From Jatrophihabitans_A lederbergiae (GTDB lineage: Bacteria > Actinomycetota > Actinomycetes > Mycobacteriales > Jatrophihabitantaceae), in NCBI RefSeq assembly GCF_031845305.1, contig NZ_JAVREH010000001.1, positions 62,001-126,000 of the forward strand: 64,000 nt of DNA, written 5' to 3'. Shown here piece after piece: positions 1 to 9,426 of the stretch. Under the pieces are notes generated by a model that saw only the letters and a program-made list of their open reading frames with translations, did not search any database and was not told the DNA's origin. The stretch's first letter is position 1. Each line of letters begins with the position of its first letter. Both the position numbers and the translations under genes were made by a program.

Positions 1-1296
<1,296 letters not shown>

Positions 1297-1394
1297 GAGT
1301 CTCCTTGATTGCCCGAAACGCTGATTCCCCAGCGTTCCAGATGCTCGCAACTGGCCGGACGAGCAGCCCCCGGTAAGCGGGGGGTTCGGAGGAG

Positions 1395-1400
1395 ATATTA
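1395..1400 (-). promoter_or_regulatory. Candidate -10 box for the left glgX
   Basis: On the minus strand the hexamer TAATAT lies about 100 bases upstream of the glgX ATG, in the only AT-rich spot of the gap. No convincing -35 is visible, so this is a weak call. Confidence 0.3.
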
Positions 1401-1445
1401 CCGACAGCGTCCGACGGCACGCGCCACCGCTGACGCCGCGCTACC

Positions 1446-1485
1446 TCAGTGCTGGCCCACTCAGTGCTGGCCCACTCAGTGTTCG
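1446..1485. repeat. 15-base tandem repeat over the stop codon of the SPFH gene
   Basis: The unit TCAGTGCTGGCCCAC occurs at 1446-1460 and 1461-1475, and a third partial copy starts at 1476, which is the SPFH stop codon (TGA on the minus strand). Each copy therefore carries another TGA. Confidence 0.85.
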
Positions 1486-2792
1486 CTCGAGCCGTTGAGC
1501 TGGTCCGAGCCCGTGAGCTGCTCCGTCGCGGTGCTGAGGGGCGGCACGGTGGGCAGCGGCGGGACGGACGGCAGCGCCGTTGCGGGCTGGTCGTCGAGGC
1601 CCTCGTGCGCCAGTAACGAGTCGGGATCGCCGTCCGAGGCCCGCAGGTTGCCGGCCTCGGGCTGGGCCGCGGCGGGCGGCAGGTTGGAGTCGAACCAGCC
1701 CTCGGTGTCGATCTTCTCCCCGGGCGGGGTGTCGGCTGCCGCGTTCGGACCGCCGGTGCTGGTCGCCGACAGCCAGGACGGGGTGCCTCCAGCAGTGCTG
1801 GCGGTGCCCCCAGCACCGTCGGTGCTGGCGGTGCGCCCAGTGCCTGCCGCCGCGCTGCCGGCCGCGCCCGCGAGGCCGGCCAGGCCTTCGAGTGCCTTGG
1901 AGAACTCGCTCGGCACGATCCACATCTTGTTGGCGTCGCCCTGAGCTATCTGGGGCAGCGTCTGCAGGTACTGGTAGGCGAGCAGCGCCGGGTCCGGCTT
2001 CGCGGCGTGAATCGCGTTGAAGGTCGTCTCGATCGCCTTGGCCTGGCCCTGGGCGCTGAGGTAACGGGCGGCGCGCTCGCCCTCCGCGCGCAGGATGCGG
2101 GACTGCCGGTCCGCTTCCGCGGCGAGGATCGTGGCCGTCTTCGCACCCTCGGCCGACAGGATCTGCGCCGCCTTCTGACCCTCGGCGGTCTTGATGGCTG
2201 ATTCCCGTTGCCCTTCGGCGGAAAGGATGATCGCGCGCTTGTCGCGGTCGGCCCGCATCTGCTTCTCCATGGCGTCGCGGATGGAAGGCGGTGGCTCGAT
2301 CGCCTTGATCTCGACCCGGGCGACCCGGATTCCCCACGGGCCGGTGGCCTCGTCCAGCACCCCGCGCAGCTGGGTGTTGATGCCGTCCCGGCTGGTCAGC
2401 GTCTGCTCCAGGTTCAGGGAGCCGACCACGTTGCGCAGCGTCGTGATGGTGAGCTGCTCGACGGCCTGGATGTAGTTCTGGATCTCATACGTGGCCGAGC
2501 GCGGGTCGGTGACCTGGAAGTAGATGACCGAGTCGATGCCCACCGTGAGGTTGTCGGAGGTGATCACCGGTTGCGGCGGGAAGCTGACGACCTGCTCGCG
2601 CATGTCGATCAGCGGCCGCATCCGGTCCACGAAAGGCACCAGCACGGCTACCCCGGGACCCTGGGTGCGGGTGTACCGGCCCAGCCGTTCGACCACCGAC
2701 GCGCGCGCCTGCGGCACGATCCGAACGCTGCGCAGCAGCGTGATGACGACAAGCGCGGCGACGATCAACACCGCGATCAGTACAGCGTCCAT
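1476..2792 (-). CDS. SPFH/Band 7 membrane protein (stomatin/QmcA-like)
   Basis: A membrane-anchored scaffold protein of the stomatin/prohibitin superfamily, 438 residues. Residues 4-22 form one N-terminal membrane helix, followed by a band 7 domain to about 190, then an Ala/Glu/Gln-rich coiled coil (repeated AEGxxxA pattern, about 190-250) that drives oligomerisation. Residues from about 310 onward are a Ser/Thr/Pro/Gly-rich, probably disordered tail. The ATG at 2792 has AAGGAG just upstream. The NfeD-like gene lies 82 bases upstream on the same strand, the usual partner in this family (compare Rv1488/Rv1487 of M. tuberculosis), so the two are probably cotranscribed and act together in membrane microdomains or membrane protein quality control. 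The exact job is not known. Confidence 0.92.
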   Translation of the reverse strand: MDAVLIAVLIVAALVVITLLRSVRIVPQARASVVERLGRYTRTQGPGVAVLVPFVDRMRPLIDMREQVVSFPPQPVITSDNLTVGIDSVIYFQVTDPRSATYEIQNYIQAVEQLTITTLRNVVGSLNLEQTLTSRDGINTQLRGVLDEATGPWGIRVARVEIKAIEPPPSIRDAMEKQMRADRDKRAIILSAEGQRESAIKTAEGQKAAQILSAEGAKTATILAAEADRQSRILRAEGERAARYLSAQGQAKAIETTFNAIHAAKPDPALLAYQYLQTLPQIAQGDANKMWIVPSEFSKALEGLAGLAGAAGSAAAGTGRTASTDGAGGTASTAGGTPSWLSATSTGGPNAAADTPPGEKIDTEGWFDSNLPPAAAQPEAGNLRASDGDPDSLLAHEGLDDQPATALPSVPPLPTVPPLSTATEQLTGSDQLNGSSEH

Positions 2793-2874
2793 GCTGACTC
2801 CTTCTCAGAGATCTGTGCGGTCTCACTGGCTCTCGGCGGTGCTGGGTCTGCGTCTCGGGTGCGGGATCGGGTTT

Positions 2875-3309
2875 TCACAGCGTGTGGGTCCAGACGAGCG
2901 CGGTCGCGCCGCTGATCTGCATCACCTGCACGCTGGCGCCCACCGGGATCACCTGGGTCTCGTCGTAGGATCGGGCCGACCACTCGCCGCCATTGAGCCG
3001 GACCCGGCCGCCCTTGGCGTCGACCGTGCTCAGCACGATGGCGTTCGTACCGACCAGCGCGCTGGTCCCGTCCAGAGTCGTGTCTGTCCCGGTGAGGTGG
3101 CGCTTGGCGACCGGCCGGACGAACAGCAACAGCGCCAGCGCGCCGGCGATAGCGACGGCGACCTGCGCCGCCGGTGGCAGTCCCGCCGCCGCGCCCACGC
3201 CGCCCGCCGCGGCGCCGCCCGCGCACATGATCAGCACCAGGTCCAGCGACAGCGTCTCAGCACCCGCCAACGCCGCGGCGAGGATGAGCCAGAGCAGCCA
3301 ATCGTGCAC
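2875..3309 (-). CDS. NfeD-like membrane protein
   Basis: A short NfeD-family protein (144 residues with the chosen start) that partners SPFH proteins. Residues 3-70 are almost entirely hydrophobic (WLLWLILAAALAGAE onward) and form three or four membrane helices; the last 60 or so residues (ALVGTNAIVLSTVDAKGG onward) form the OB-fold domain typical of the family. I chose the GTG at 3309 because the transmembrane region begins right after it; the open frame runs on to 3561, but that extension is Arg/Ser-rich and unlike the family. The ribosome binding site at this start is poor (GGGGG only one base away), so the start is uncertain by a few codons. It is probably in an operon with the SPFH gene downstream. 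Confidence 0.85.
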   Translation of the reverse strand: MHDWLLWLILAAALAGAETLSLDLVLIMCAGGAAAGGVGAAAGLPPAAQVAVAIAGALALLLFVRPVAKRHLTGTDTTLDGTSALVGTNAIVLSTVDAKGGRVRLNGGEWSARSYDETQVIPVGASVQVMQISGATALVWTHTL

Positions 3310-3442
3310 GCCCCCATGGAACCACGCTATGGCGGTTCTGCCCGCTGAAAGGAGCCTTCTGTGACCGCTTCTCAACCGGGCTGGTCCAACCGGCTTCGTC
3401 GGGCTGTCCTTTCCCGCGTCCGGAGGGGCGCAATATGAACGG

Positions 3443-4264
3443 ATGCTCTCATCCCTCGCCCCGGCGCGCCGCCGGCTCGTCGTCGGGATTGTGGCCCTCG
3501 TCCTGCTCGCCGCGCTGGTGGCAGTCGGGATCGCGATCGCCGGCGGGTCCTCGCGCGGCAAGGCCGGGACCGCGCCACCGGTCGCACAGAGCAGGCCGGG
3601 TCCCGTGCTCCTGCTTCCCGGCTACGGCGGGTCCACCACCGGACTGCGGGTACTGGCGGGACGGTTACGGACGTCCGGCCGGGGCGTCGAGGTGGTCAGC
3701 CTGCCGGACAACGCCCAGGGCGACCTGCGGGCGCAGGCGCGGGTGGTGGCGAGCGCGGCCAAGGCGGCAATGGCACGAGCGGGCGCCGCGTCCGTGGATG
3801 TCGTCGGGTACTCCGCGGGCGGCGTGGTCGCCCGGATCTGGCTCAAGGAAGACGGCGGGGCGGCGATCGCGCGACGCGTGGTCACCCTCGGCGCGCCACA
3901 GCACGGAACGGAACTGGCCACGCTGGGATCGCTGTTCCAGGGGGAATGCCCGACGGCGTGCCAGCAGTTGACGCCGACCAGCGACGTGCTCGCCGCGCTC
4001 AACGCGGACAACGAGCTTCCGGCCGGTCCCGCCGTGATTTCGCTGTGGAGCAGCAGCGACGAGGTGGTGATCCCGCCGCGGTCGGCTGAGTTGAAGGGCG
4101 CGCTGAACATCGAGATTCAGCAGGTCTGCGCCGGTTCCACTGTGCGGCACGGCGCGTTGCCGACCGACCCGCTGGTGTCGGCGATGGTGGCCGTGGAGCT
4201 CGGTGGCAGCCGGCCGACCAGCCTCACCGCCAGGGACTGCGCCCGGTTGAGCAAGGGCTCCTGA
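3443..4264 (+). CDS. Exported or membrane-anchored alpha/beta hydrolase (lipase-like)
   Basis: A serine hydrolase of the alpha/beta fold, 273 residues, similar to lipase and PGAP1-type acylhydrolases. Residues 10-36 form a single hydrophobic N-terminal segment after RRR, so it is a signal anchor or uncleaved signal. The strand-loop PVLLLPGYGGS (about 54-64) supplies the oxyanion region and GYSAG (Ser about 126) is the nucleophile elbow. Two Cys pairs are plausible in the C-terminal half (GECPTACQQ and the QVCAGS/RDC segments), which fits an extracytoplasmic location. It stands alone between the divergent NfeD gene and the convergent ABC permease. The substrate cannot be told from sequence; ester lipids of the envelope are a reasonable guess. 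Confidence 0.85.
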   Translation: MLSSLAPARRRLVVGIVALVLLAALVAVGIAIAGGSSRGKAGTAPPVAQSRPGPVLLLPGYGGSTTGLRVLAGRLRTSGRGVEVVSLPDNAQGDLRAQARVVASAAKAAMARAGAASVDVVGYSAGGVVARIWLKEDGGAAIARRVVTLGAPQHGTELATLGSLFQGECPTACQQLTPTSDVLAALNADNELPAGPAVISLWSSSDEVVIPPRSAELKGALNIEIQQVCAGSTVRHGALPTDPLVSAMVAVELGGSRPTSLTARDCARLSKGS

Positions 4265-4292
4265 GCCGACTTGTTGGGCTGTGCTGGCTCAG
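4261..4292. terminator. Bidirectional hairpin between convergent genes
   Basis: CTGAGCC at 4261-4267 pairs perfectly with GGCTCAG at 4286-4292. Both stop codons (lipase TGA 4262-4264, permease stop 4289-4291) lie in the stem. There is no U-tract. Confidence 0.5.
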
Positions 4293-5104
4293 CTGGTGAT
4301 GTCCTTGGTGGTGAAGTTTGCCCAGGCGGCGCCGAGCAGAACCACCACGTACACGCCCTGCAGCGCGACCCCGCGCACTACGTTGCGCCACAGGATCGGA
4401 TTGCGGAACAGGTCGATGAACGAGAGCCAGTACCGGGTCGGCAGGTACGGCTGCAGCGCGCGGGAGGCGTCGATGGTGAGCAGCAGCGACGACGCGATCA
4501 GGATGGCCAGCGCGCCGAGGCTGGCCGACAGGGCGGAGTCGGTGAGGGTGGACAGGAACAGCGCGACCGCGGCGACCCCCAGCATCGAGAAGGCCACGTA
4601 GCCGACGGCGATCAGCGTCCGGACGGCGAGCTGGCCGGGTGTGAGCGCGCTCCCCGACACACTGGTCACCGCGACGCCCAGGGACTGGTTGCCCAGCAGC
4701 GCGCGCCCGACCAGGAACCCGGTGCCGGCGACCACCACGACGGAGACGCACACGAACACGAACACCGCGACGAGCTTCGCGGCGAGCAACCTGGTCCGCC
4801 CGACCGGGCGGATCAGCAGGTAGCGCAGCGTTCCGCCCTGGGCCTCGCCGGCAATGGAGTCACCGGCGACGACCGCCACCGCGACCGGCAGGAACAGCGG
4901 CAGCACGATGCCGAGCGCGGCCACCGCGAACAGCGAGCCGTTGGCCAGCACCGCCGACAGGAACGCCGGCCCCTGCCCGGGCCGCGGGCCGATGTGCGTG
5001 ATCGCCAACAGCACCGCCACGAGCGTCGGCAACGCGTCCAGCAGCGCGATCGTCAGCCAGGTCCGGGGCCGGCGGAACAGCTTGAGTAGTTCGATCCTGA
5101 TCAC
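4289..5104 (-). CDS. ABC-2 type transporter permease
   Basis: The membrane subunit of an ABC exporter, 271 residues with about six hydrophobic helices: LTIALLDALPTLVAVLLAI, VAALGIVLPLFLPVAVAVVAG, LVAVFVFVCVSVVVVAGTGF and three more to the C-terminus. The order (helix, cytoplasmic loop with GGTLRYLLIRPVGRTRLL, helices) is that of ABC-2 permeases. It starts with GTG at 5104 and overlaps the stop of the ATPase gene by four bases (GTGA), so translation is coupled. It is the last gene of a three-gene operon with the ATPase and a LolA/RseB-like exported protein. The substrate is unknown. Confidence 0.9.
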   Translation of the reverse strand: MIRIELLKLFRRPRTWLTIALLDALPTLVAVLLAITHIGPRPGQGPAFLSAVLANGSLFAVAALGIVLPLFLPVAVAVVAGDSIAGEAQGGTLRYLLIRPVGRTRLLAAKLVAVFVFVCVSVVVVAGTGFLVGRALLGNQSLGVAVTSVSGSALTPGQLAVRTLIAVGYVAFSMLGVAAVALFLSTLTDSALSASLGALAILIASSLLLTIDASRALQPYLPTRYWLSFIDLFRNPILWRNVVRGVALQGVYVVVLLGAAWANFTTKDITS

Positions 5105-6129
5105 GAGGGCTCCACCCGATCCGCGCTCGGTCCGGTGAGCTCCAGAACGGTCTGTTCCAGACTTCGCCGTTCCAGGCCGAGCTCACTGACCCGGACGCCG
5201 CGCTGCACCAGCCGGGCATTGAGCTCGGCCGGGTCCAGGGCGCGAATCAGCAGCCGGTCGCCGTCCTGGTGCTCGACGTGTCCGTCCAGCAAAGACCGGG
5301 CGGCGGCGATGTCGGGCGTGCGCACCACGATCCGTCCGGTGGGTTTCTGCAGGTCTGCCAGCTGTGATTGCACGATCAGCCGGCCACGGTCGAGCACTCC
5401 GACCCGGGTGCACAGCTGTTCCACCTCGGCGAGCAGATGGCTGGACAGGAAGATGGTGGTGCCGTTGGCGTGCAGGTGCAGCAGCAGCTGGCGGATCTCC
5501 TGGATGCCCTGTGGGTCCAAGCCGTTGGTGGGCTCGTCCAGGATCAGCAGTTCGGGAGACCGCAACAGGGCCGCGGCCAGGCCGAGTCGCTGGCGCATGC
5601 CCAGCGAGTACGCTTTCACCGGGCGCCGTCCGACACCACCCAGGCCGACGTGCGTCAATGCCTCGTCGACCCTAGCGCCGCGGTTGCGGCGGCTGGCGCC
5701 GGGACCGCTGCCATCGAGCAGCAGCAGGTTGGTCCGGCCGGACAGGTGCCCGTACGAGCCGGGACCCTCCACCAGCGCGCCGACCTTGGGCAGCACCCGA
5801 CCGGTGGCCTTGGGCATCCGCTGGCCGAGCAGCTCGATCTGGCCGGACGTCGCCAGCACCAGGCCCAACAGCATCCGGACGGTGGTGGTCTTGCCGGAGC
5901 CGTTCGCGCCCAGGAAGCCGTAGATGTCACCGCGGCGCACATCCAGGTCGATGGAGTCGACCGCGACGAGCGAGCCGAACCGCTTCGTCAGGCCGCGGGT
6001 GGCGATGACGGAGGTGCCGGCGGTCGAGACGGCGGCTGATGGGCTGAACAAGCCTTCGGACGCGGGCGCGCCGCCAGAGCTGTGAGAGTCGCCGGGTGTG
6101 GCACCTAGTGCTGAGGCTTCGGTGCTCAT
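5101..6129 (-). CDS. ABC transporter ATP-binding protein
   Basis: The ATPase subunit that drives the adjacent ABC-2 permease, 342 residues. Residues 1-40 are a low-complexity leader (Ala, Ser, Gly, Thr). The nucleotide-binding domain shows Walker A GANGSGKTT (74-82), the signature SLGMRQRL (174-181), Walker B LLILDEPT (193-200) and the H-loop His at about 230. The C-terminal 100 residues match the extension typical of drug and antibiotic exporters of this class. The open frame continues upstream, but the ATG at 6129 is chosen because it overlaps the stop of the preceding gene (ATGA) and the domain begins 40 residues later. Operon order is LolA/RseB-like, ATPase, permease. Confidence 0.93.
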   Translation of the reverse strand: MSTEASALGATPGDSHSSGGAPASEGLFSPSAAVSTAGTSVIATRGLTKRFGSLVAVDSIDLDVRRGDIYGFLGANGSGKTTTVRMLLGLVLATSGQIELLGQRMPKATGRVLPKVGALVEGPGSYGHLSGRTNLLLLDGSGPGASRRNRGARVDEALTHVGLGGVGRRPVKAYSLGMRQRLGLAAALLRSPELLILDEPTNGLDPQGIQEIRQLLLHLHANGTTIFLSSHLLAEVEQLCTRVGVLDRGRLIVQSQLADLQKPTGRIVVRTPDIAAARSLLDGHVEHQDGDRLLIRALDPAELNARLVQRGVRVSELGLERRSLEQTVLELTGPSADRVEPS

Positions 6130-7256
6130 GGCAGTTCCGGGTGCGGCGGGAGCTCGGCCGCGGCGGTGGTCAGGATGGTCGATTGCACGGTGCCGACCAG
6201 CAGCCAGGCGCTGCCGAATCGCGCACTGTTGCTGAGCAGCAGGTTCAACGGACCCACCGAGACGTTGAAGTCGGCGTTGGAATCGACGGTGCTGTCCCCG
6301 GGGCTCGCGCTGCTGGTCGGCTTGGCGGCGCCGAGCTGCTGGCGAAGCAGGTACGCGGCACGTCCGGGCAGCGGTACCGCGACGAACTCGGTGACGCCCC
6401 GGCCGTATACGCCGACGCTGCCGAGCTTGGGCAGCGCGGTGTTGCGAGCGATGCCGGCCAGGTTCGCCGGTGATACCACTCCGGCGAGCTGGTCGATTGC
6501 CGTGGCAAGGTCCTGCGAGGTGCCGCTGCTGATGCTCGCGTTCGCCGGCGGTGAGAAGGCGGTGACGGACGCCGACGGGGTGGCGAGTGACAGGTCCAGG
6601 AAGCTGCTGGATACCGCGGGGCTCAGGGCCTGCTTGCCCCGGACGACCACCCGGAGCGGCAGGCCGGTAGCGGGGTCGGCCCACACGTCGACGTGGTCGA
6701 TGCTGGACGTCTGCGCGTCCGGCTGGATCCGCAGGCCGGCGGCGCTGTGCCCAGCGATGCGGTCCGAGCCGATCCGTGATGCCTCCCGGGGCAGTGCCTC
6801 GCTGAGTAACCGGCGCCCCAGCTCGGGCGGCGTGAGGTCGACCGCTGTCGGCAGCCGGACGCGGGGTGCCTGCGGTTGTTCGGTCCAGGTGGCGCTGTTC
6901 GACTCGTAGTTCCAGGTCCAGTAGCCCCGGGCGCTGCGCCGGACGTCGGTCTCGCCGGCGATACCCACCGAGTCCACGCGCCAGTCGTCGGTCGAGCGCC
7001 ACCACACTCGTAGCTGGCTCTGGCCGCCGAACAGATCCGCGATGGAGCTGAACTGGTTGGTGACCGGCAGGCTCAACCCGCCGGTGGATTGGGCGTAGCC
7101 GCTGTACGGCGTGGATGCCGAGTGCTGGATGCGGGTGAGCAGTTGCGACGCGCTCAGCTCGGGGGTGTGCGACGGCAGCGCGCCGACTGCGGACGGCAAC
7201 GCCACCAGGACCGCGATGCCGGCGAGGACGACAAGCCATCGCCGCGGGGAGGTCAT
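6126..7256 (-). CDS. Exported LolA/RseB-like protein of the ABC operon
   Basis: A secreted or lipid-binding protein of 376 residues. The N-terminus MTSPRRWLVVLAGIAVLVAL is a signal peptide (charged n-region, hydrophobic core, likely cleavage near residue 26). The body resembles the LolA/RseB half-barrel that binds acyl chains or protein hydrophobic tails: SASTPYSGYAQS near residue 50, WRSTDDWRVD near 90 and DVWADPATGLPLRVVV near 205. It heads a three-gene operon and its stop overlaps the ATG of the ATPase gene (ATGA). Such proteins often precede ABC-2 exporters in actinobacteria, where they may carry or sense the exported molecule outside the membrane. Fold assignment is by pattern only; the function is unproven. 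Confidence 0.75.
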   Translation of the reverse strand: MTSPRRWLVVLAGIAVLVALPSAVGALPSHTPELSASQLLTRIQHSASTPYSGYAQSTGGLSLPVTNQFSSIADLFGGQSQLRVWWRSTDDWRVDSVGIAGETDVRRSARGYWTWNYESNSATWTEQPQAPRVRLPTAVDLTPPELGRRLLSEALPREASRIGSDRIAGHSAAGLRIQPDAQTSSIDHVDVWADPATGLPLRVVVRGKQALSPAVSSSFLDLSLATPSASVTAFSPPANASISSGTSQDLATAIDQLAGVVSPANLAGIARNTALPKLGSVGVYGRGVTEFVAVPLPGRAAYLLRQQLGAAKPTSSASPGDSTVDSNADFNVSVGPLNLLLSNSARFGSAWLLVGTVQSTILTTAAAELPPHPELP

Positions 7257-7428
7257 TCCTCACGGTACGTCAGACGGCGGCGATGCTGCCCGCGTTGCCG
7301 ACGAGCGTTCAGGCTCTCGGCTCGCAGGCAGCGATAGCCCGCAAGCGGCGGTAGTGCGGTTTCCCGATCTCCCGATGTCCCGATGTCGCGCTGGCAGTGC
7401 GACGCTGGCAGGGCTGCGCGGTGTCGGG

Positions 7429-7434
7429 GATAGT
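7429..7434 (+). promoter_or_regulatory. -10 box of the PPOX gene, leaderless spacing
   Basis: GATAGT is followed by six bases and then the ATG at 7441. TGGCAG at 7406-7411 is a possible -35 at 17 bases. Confidence 0.4.
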
Positions 7435-7440
7435 GGCTGG

Positions 7441-7869
7441 ATGGCACACCCGATGACCCACGAGCAGATCCGTGCATTTCTCACCGAGGGGTACCGGACC
7501 GGCAAGGTCGCCACGGTGCGTGCGGACGGCCGTCCGCATGTGGCGCCGATCTGGTTCGTGCTCGACGGCGACGACATCGTCTTCATGACGGGGGCCGAGA
7601 CGGTGAAGGGCAGGTCGCTGCGTCGCGATCCGCGGGTTGCGATGTCGGTGGACGTGGAGGAGCCACCGTACGGATTCGTGCTCGTCGAAGGGTCCGTGAC
7701 GATCTCGACGGACCTGAACGAGATGCTGCCGCTTTCGATCGAAATCGCGCGACGGTATGTCGGTGACGAGCGCGCGGAGGAGTACGGCCGGCGCAATGCC
7801 GTCGAGGGCGAGTTGCTGATCCGGCTGCGTCCGGACAAGACCGTCGCCGTGGCTGACCTGATGGGCTGA
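7441..7869 (+). CDS. PPOX-class (pyridoxamine 5'-phosphate oxidase-like) F420/FMN-dependent oxidoreductase
   Basis: A small split-barrel flavin or deazaflavin enzyme, 142 residues. The pattern KVATVRADGRPHVAPIWFVLDGDDIVFMTG (residues about 20-50) and the later GRSLRRDPRVAMSVD are typical of the F420-dependent PPOX families common in actinobacteria. The C-terminus LLIRLRPDKTVAVADLMG is also family-like. The open frame extends upstream to 7111, but that part is antisense to the LolA-like gene and has no family similarity; the ATG at 7441 has a -10 box six bases upstream. It stands alone, divergent from the ABC operon. Whether it uses F420 or FMN, and its substrate, cannot be told from sequence. 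Confidence 0.88.
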   Translation: MAHPMTHEQIRAFLTEGYRTGKVATVRADGRPHVAPIWFVLDGDDIVFMTGAETVKGRSLRRDPRVAMSVDVEEPPYGFVLVEGSVTISTDLNEMLPLSIEIARRYVGDERAEEYGRRNAVEGELLIRLRPDKTVAVADLMG

Positions 7870-7949
7870 CCGCAGCACACCGGTGAAGCGCGGCCGTGGC
7901 GGGATGCAGCGGTCGTCCGGGCCAGTGCTCGGTACGGCGTCGACCCGCG

Positions 7950-8015
7950 CAGCGCACGGCGTTGGCCCGCGCTGCGCACGGCGTTGGGCCGCCCAGCGCA
8001 CGGCACGGCATTGCC
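7950..8015. repeat. Imperfect direct repeats between PPOX and HNH genes
   Basis: AGCGCACGGCGTTGG, TGCGCACGGCGTTGGG and AGCGCACGGCACGGCATTG are three degenerate copies about 23-25 bases apart in the gap between convergent genes. Confidence 0.6.
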
Positions 8016-8044
8016 CGGCAGCATGCTCATCCTGAGACGATGGC

Positions 8045-9343
8045 TCATGGTGCTACCGAGAATCGTGAGTTGCGCAGGGGTTTTCGTTCCGGGTCGATCC
8101 ACTCCGGTGGGATGAACCACGGGATCCCGGCACGCATGTCGATCGTCCATTGCTGGCGTTCGTGCCGGTCGTGGTGGTAGTCGCACAGCAGGCACATGCC
8201 GTCGACGTCGGTCTGGCCGCCGTCCGCCCACGGAATCACGTGGTGCTTCTCGGTCCACTCCGGCGGTGCCTGGCAGCCGGGAAACGCGCAGCCGCCGTCC
8301 CGGGCAATCAGTGCCAGTGTCTGATGCTCTGTTGCCAGCCGCCGTGTTCGACCGAGCGCCAGTGGCTTACCGTTGCTGTTGTGCACGATCCACGCGATAG
8401 CTGCTTGGTCGGCGAGTCGTAATGCGCAGTCGATGCTGAGCGGCTGGCCGAAGGACGTGCTTGCCACCCCGGTTCGCGACTCCAGTTGGTCGGCCGTCAT
8501 GGTGATGAGCACGGTCGCGGGAGTGCCGCCGGACTTCGGCAGTTCGCCGGACCGCAGCGCGAGCTTGAGCACGGATCGGAAGGCGTCGTGGCGGCGCTGT
8601 CCCGGCGTGCGCTCATCGCGGCCGCCGGCGTCGGTGGGTTGCGGCGCAGACAGCGAGCCCAACACCGCACTCGCGAGAGCACTGCACTCCGCATCGAGTT
8701 CTCCGCTGATGCGATGCATACCATCGCCCAGAGCCGTTACGGTTACGTTCCTGCGACGTGCTTGGTCGCGCTCGTCGGTCAGGCTTCCATCGGGGTCAAG
8801 GGTGTCCAGCAGTCGGTGAGCCACACCGGTGAGCTGCCTCGCGTCGATCTTCGTTGCCCAGTCGGCGAGGAATCGCTCCGCCTCAGCAGCCTCCTCGACC
8901 GGCAAGCAGGCGGGAAGCTTGTGGAGCGTGCGCAGGATCACCGAGGCGTGCTCGTCGGTGATGCGTCCTGCGGTTCGGTGTTCGGCCGTTGCCTCCCATA
9001 ATGGCGCGAGAGCCTGTCCCGAGGGCGACAGTCGCACGCCCAGCTCGCGAGCGTGTCGCACCCTGCGACCGGCCTCGGCAGGGGACAGGTTCAGCACTCC
9101 GGCCAGTACCGCGGCAGCGTTGCGCATCACCAGCCGCTCGGGAATGGCTCGGCTGTCCAAAGCCGCCACGACGTGCTGGTCGAAGCATTCGAGCCGGCGG
9201 CGCGCAGTCTCGACCGCGCGCATGGTGTCGAGCACTTCGGCGTCGGTCAGCGAATCCATCGGTGAACGCAGCAGATCGTCTACGGCAGCGGTCAGTGCGG
9301 TCACCCTCGCGGCAACCGACCCATCCATCCCCGAAACGCCCAT
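8045..9343 (-). CDS. DUF222/HNH endonuclease domain protein (13E12 repeat family)
   Basis: 432 residues. The N-terminal two thirds is the DUF222 domain of the actinobacterial 13E12 family (LECFDQHVVAALDSRAIPE, LNLSPAEAGRRVRHARELG). The C-terminus is an HNH nuclease module: CAFPGCQAPPEW (Cys about 350), the HHVIPWADGG His pair near 365, then LLCDYHHDRHE. These Cys and His residues are the expected zinc and catalytic ligands, so the nuclease looks intact. The ATG at 9343 is taken because a TAGCCT -10 box ends six bases before it; an internal ATG five codons on is an alternative. It shares fold, C-terminal WIDPER signature and promoter type with the gene at 59250. A DNA-repair or mobile-DNA role is possible; the cellular role of this family is not established. 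Confidence 0.9.
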   Translation of the reverse strand: MGVSGMDGSVAARVTALTAAVDDLLRSPMDSLTDAEVLDTMRAVETARRRLECFDQHVVAALDSRAIPERLVMRNAAAVLAGVLNLSPAEAGRRVRHARELGVRLSPSGQALAPLWEATAEHRTAGRITDEHASVILRTLHKLPACLPVEEAAEAERFLADWATKIDARQLTGVAHRLLDTLDPDGSLTDERDQARRRNVTVTALGDGMHRISGELDAECSALASAVLGSLSAPQPTDAGGRDERTPGQRRHDAFRSVLKLALRSGELPKSGGTPATVLITMTADQLESRTGVASTSFGQPLSIDCALRLADQAAIAWIVHNSNGKPLALGRTRRLATEHQTLALIARDGGCAFPGCQAPPEWTEKHHVIPWADGGQTDVDGMCLLCDYHHDRHERQQWTIDMRAGIPWFIPPEWIDPERKPLRNSRFSVAP

Positions 9344-9349
9344 AGGAGA

Positions 9350-9372
9350 AGGCTAGGACAGGGGTCTGACAA
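9350..9372 (-). promoter_or_regulatory. RecA-NDp (PafBC-type) DNA-damage promoter of the HNH gene
   Basis: On the minus strand TTGTCAGAC, eight bases (CCCTGTCC), then TAGCCT, matching the mycobacterial RecA-independent damage promoter consensus tTGTCRGtg-N8-TAnnnT. Six bases separate the -10 from the ATG, so the message is leaderless. Confidence 0.75.
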
Positions 9373-9426
9373 AACCGGGCCAAGCACAGCCGAGCCGATC
9401 AGAACCACTAGGGTCTGTCTCCCGGA

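Noticed and set aside
5101..7263. 720-residue fusion of the ABC ATPase
   Set aside because: The upstream part is the shifted frame of the LolA-like gene; the internal ATG at 6129 overlaps that gene's stop as expected in an operon.
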